Assembly: GCA_028288385.1 (NCBI GenBank)
Contig: JAQBNX010000857.1
Location: 1-5,301 of the forward strand
Reading direction: 5' to 3'
Source: Spirosoma sp.
GTDB taxonomy: Bacteria; Bacteroidota; Bacteroidia; Cytophagales; Spirosomataceae
Length of the DNA: 5,301 bases
Part shown: positions 4,514 to 5,301 of the stretch, in pieces
How the letters are laid out: the number at the start of each line of letters is the position of its first letter
How positions within the stretch are numbered: position 1 is the stretch's first letter
Notes under the pieces: model-generated
What the model saw: the letters and a program-made list of their open reading frames with translations, nothing else
Databases searched by the model: none
Told to the model about the DNA's origin: nothing
Made by a program: the position numbers and the translations under genes

Positions 4514-4831
4514 CTAGGATAGATCGCGCTTGGCGGCGGCGATCCGGTCGTGGTTGTGGGCGCGGGCTGCGGCGGCGGTGCGGGCTTGGTCGGCGGCGCT
4601 GGTCTCGGCGGCGGCGATCCGCTGGCGGGTCTTGGCCCGTTTCTCCTGCTGGCGCTGGTGGTCGGCGAACCGCTCCTGCCAGGTGTCGCCAACGGTGCTG
4701 GTGGTGCTGGTGCCGCTCTCGGCGATGATCTCTCGGTATCTCATGCAGGCATTTAGTGATTCGTAGTCTTTCAGGTGGTGCCGGGGCGATTGCTGGCACG
4801 GGGCCTGCCGCTCGCCGGCAACAGCCGTCAT
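4514..4831 (-). CDS. Hypothetical Ala/Arg/Gln-rich helical protein
   Basis: A predicted 105-aa protein, family not recognised. After a loose N-terminal part, MRYREIIAESG (30-40) is followed by a Ser/Thr linker. A long charged helical stretch (about 50-103) includes TWQERFADHQRQQEKRAKTR and two RIAAA segments (71-75 and 97-101), suggesting a coiled coil or nucleic-acid-binding helix. ATG 4831 has GAGG 4 nt upstream and overlaps the stop of a 9-codon reading as ATGA. ATG 4744 (76 aa, beginning MRYREI) is an equally reasonable start, since the sequence just before it is AT-rich and less protein-like. A 15-bp direct repeat (4532-4546 and 4607-4621) encodes the repeated RIAAA region. Neighbours do not define its role. 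Confidence 0.55.
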   Translation of the reverse strand: MTAVAGERQAPCQQSPRHHLKDYESLNACMRYREIIAESGTSTTSTVGDTWQERFADHQRQQEKRAKTRQRIAAAETSAADQARTAAAARAHNHDRIAAAKRDLS

Positions 4832-4859
4832 GCATCCTCACACCCAAGTGCATGCATGA
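4828..4859 (-). promoter_or_regulatory. Inverted repeat over the start of the 105-aa gene
   Basis: TCATGCAT (4828-4835) and ATGCATGA (4852-4859) are perfect 8-bp inverted arms with a 16-nt spacer. In the minus-strand RNA the start codon lies in the 3' arm and the GAGG ribosome site in the loop, so folding would limit initiation. As DNA it could be an operator. A 9-codon reading (4857-4828) ends in an ATGA overlap with the start codon but has no ribosome site of its own. Confidence 0.4.
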
Positions 4860-4873
4860 GCAAAATCTGTAGG

Positions 4874-4902
4874 GGCAATCACCAACGTTTCGCTGATGTC
4901 AA
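4874..4902 (-). promoter_or_regulatory. Possible promoter for the 105-aa gene
   Basis: A perfect TTGACA -35 box lies at 4902-4897 on the minus strand, about 65 bp before the start codon. With a 17-bp spacer the -10 position reads ATTGCC, which is poor. The match is therefore one-sided. Confidence 0.25.
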
Positions 4903-4962
4903 GCATGGTGGATACGCAAAGTCGCGTAATCATCAGCCGCGCAATATGGCTCTGATCTCGTC

Positions 4963-5139
4963 ATGATGGGGGTCCTCAAACCGGACAGGACGTTTCCCGT
5001 GATCAGCATGACTGCCAGTGCCACTGCCACCTTCACCCTTCACCTGCCCGCGCTGCTGGTGCTGGCCGCTGGTATCCTGCTGGCGCGGCCCTTCGCCGGC
5101 ATTCGTGACATGCCGCTGTACCTTTTTCTCAGGAAATAG
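4963..5139 (+). CDS. Possible 58-aa single-pass membrane protein
   Basis: A short open frame of 58 codons. After a polar N-terminus with several Met codons, a hydrophobic segment LHLPALLVLAAGILLA (about residues 26-41) is followed by RPF. The protein ends DMPLYLFLRK. The PALLVLAAGILL core followed by a basic/Pro turn loosely recalls the very short DUF3096 membrane proteins, but the usual second hydrophobic stretch is curtailed here. The start is uncertain: ATG 4963, ATG 4966, GTG 4999 (AGGA 9 nt upstream) and ATG 5008 are all in frame. The last codons run into the palindrome upstream of the resolvase. It could be a degraded or truncated gene. Confidence 0.38.
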   Translation: MMGVLKPDRTFPVISMTASATATFTLHLPALLVLAAGILLARPFAGIRDMPLYLFLRK

Positions 5140-5145
5140 GTACAG
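5116..5145. promoter_or_regulatory. 30-bp palindrome, candidate resolvase crossover site
   Basis: The arms CTGTACCT (5116-5123) and AGGTACAG (5138-5145) match perfectly. After one mismatch on each side, TTTC (5125-5128) and GAAA (5133-5136) also pair, leaving 4 central bases. Length and symmetry fit the 28-30 bp dimer site of serine resolvases. It ends 52 bp before the resolvase start across the plasmid junction, and a TATTAT -10-like box (5153-5158) lies just downstream, so bound resolvase would also repress its own gene. Confidence 0.55.
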
Positions 5146-5152
5146 AAATATG

Positions 5153-5158
5153 TATTAT
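5153..5158 (+). promoter_or_regulatory. -10-like box of the resolvase gene
   Basis: TATTAT matches the sigma-70 -10 consensus at 5 of 6 positions and lies 39 bp before the resolvase ATG at 5198 (equivalent to 24). The expected -35 position falls inside the 30-bp palindrome and is not a good match, which would suit repression by the resolvase. Confidence 0.3.
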
Positions 5159-5174
5159 TCAGCCGCAGAACGTC

Positions 5175-5301
5175 ATTTTTTGCGGAGAGAATAGGCCATG
5201 GCGAAGCAGGAAAAGGCGGTCGGATACCTCCGCACCAGCAGCGCAACCAACGTCGGCGAGGACAAAGACAGCGAGAAGCGCCAGCGCGGCCACATCGAGA
5301 A
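5175..5301 (+). repeat. Terminal overlap identical to 1-127
   Basis: Every base from 5175 to 5301 equals 1-127, including the resolvase ribosome site and its first codons (ATG at 5198 equals 24). Such an exact end overlap is what a circular molecule looks like when assembled as a linear contig, and 127 is a common maximal k-mer length. The unique circle is then 5174 bp. The resolvase fragment at the right end is therefore the same gene, not a second copy. Confidence 0.92.

Noticed and set aside
4186..4692. A 168-codon minus-strand frame over the 105-aa gene
   Set aside because: It is a Pro/Ser/Thr-rich low-complexity translation typical of a shifted frame of GC-rich coding DNA.
5198..5301. 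A second, truncated resolvase gene at the right end
   Set aside because: It is identical to the first gene and part of the exact 127-bp terminal overlap, so it is the same locus on a circle.

Overview
The window reads as one complete small circular plasmid of about 5174 bp, printed with a terminal overlap. Bases 1-127 recur exactly at 5175-5301, so the left and right ends join inside the resolvase region. I see no chromosomal housekeeping genes, rRNA, tRNA or CRISPR array. The coding DNA is GC-rich with AT-rich islands between genes. The protein types (a resolvase with the YLRTSSA...DKDSEKRQR layout, an HUH Rep with an HTHLLIHLP core) suggest an alphaproteobacterium. That host assignment is inference from general resemblance, not a search result.

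Layout in plasmid order. (1) A serine recombinase/resolvase (24-707, +) has a 30-bp imperfect palindrome just upstream (5116-5145), a good candidate for its crossover or operator site. (2) A TTG-started 90-aa gene of unknown function (883-1155, +) follows an AT-rich palindrome (740-754) and a short leader. (3) A hairpin (1165-1193) separates it from a convergent minus-strand pair. In transcription order that pair is a 58-aa small protein (1946-1770) and a PD-(D/E)XK nuclease-like protein (1783-1199), overlapping by 14 nt. (4) A RepL-like winged-helix replication protein (2319-2858, +) lies between two perfect 57-bp inverted repeats (2057-2113 and 2885-2941). (5) A minus-strand HUH/rolling-circle Rep-like protein (3825-3079) has HxH and YxxK motifs. 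(6) The stretch 3826-4513 has no convincing gene; it holds several strong hairpins and imperfect direct repeats that could be origin sequences. (7) A minus-strand helical, Ala/Arg/Gln-rich protein (4831-4514) has its start codon inside a hairpin. (8) A short plus-strand ORF with one hydrophobic segment (4963-5139) runs into the palindrome upstream of the resolvase.

Taken together this is a cryptic plasmid. It has two candidate replication proteins of different families, a resolvase for multimer resolution, and accessory cargo: the small-protein/nuclease pair and three unknown small proteins. No antibiotic resistance gene, recognised toxin-antitoxin pair, ParAB system or classical mobilization gene is evident, although the HUH protein could double as a relaxase. 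The least conventional parts are the rep gene boxed by perfect inverted repeats, the coupled nuclease pair, and the coexistence of RepL-like and HUH Rep-like proteins on a 5-kb circle.
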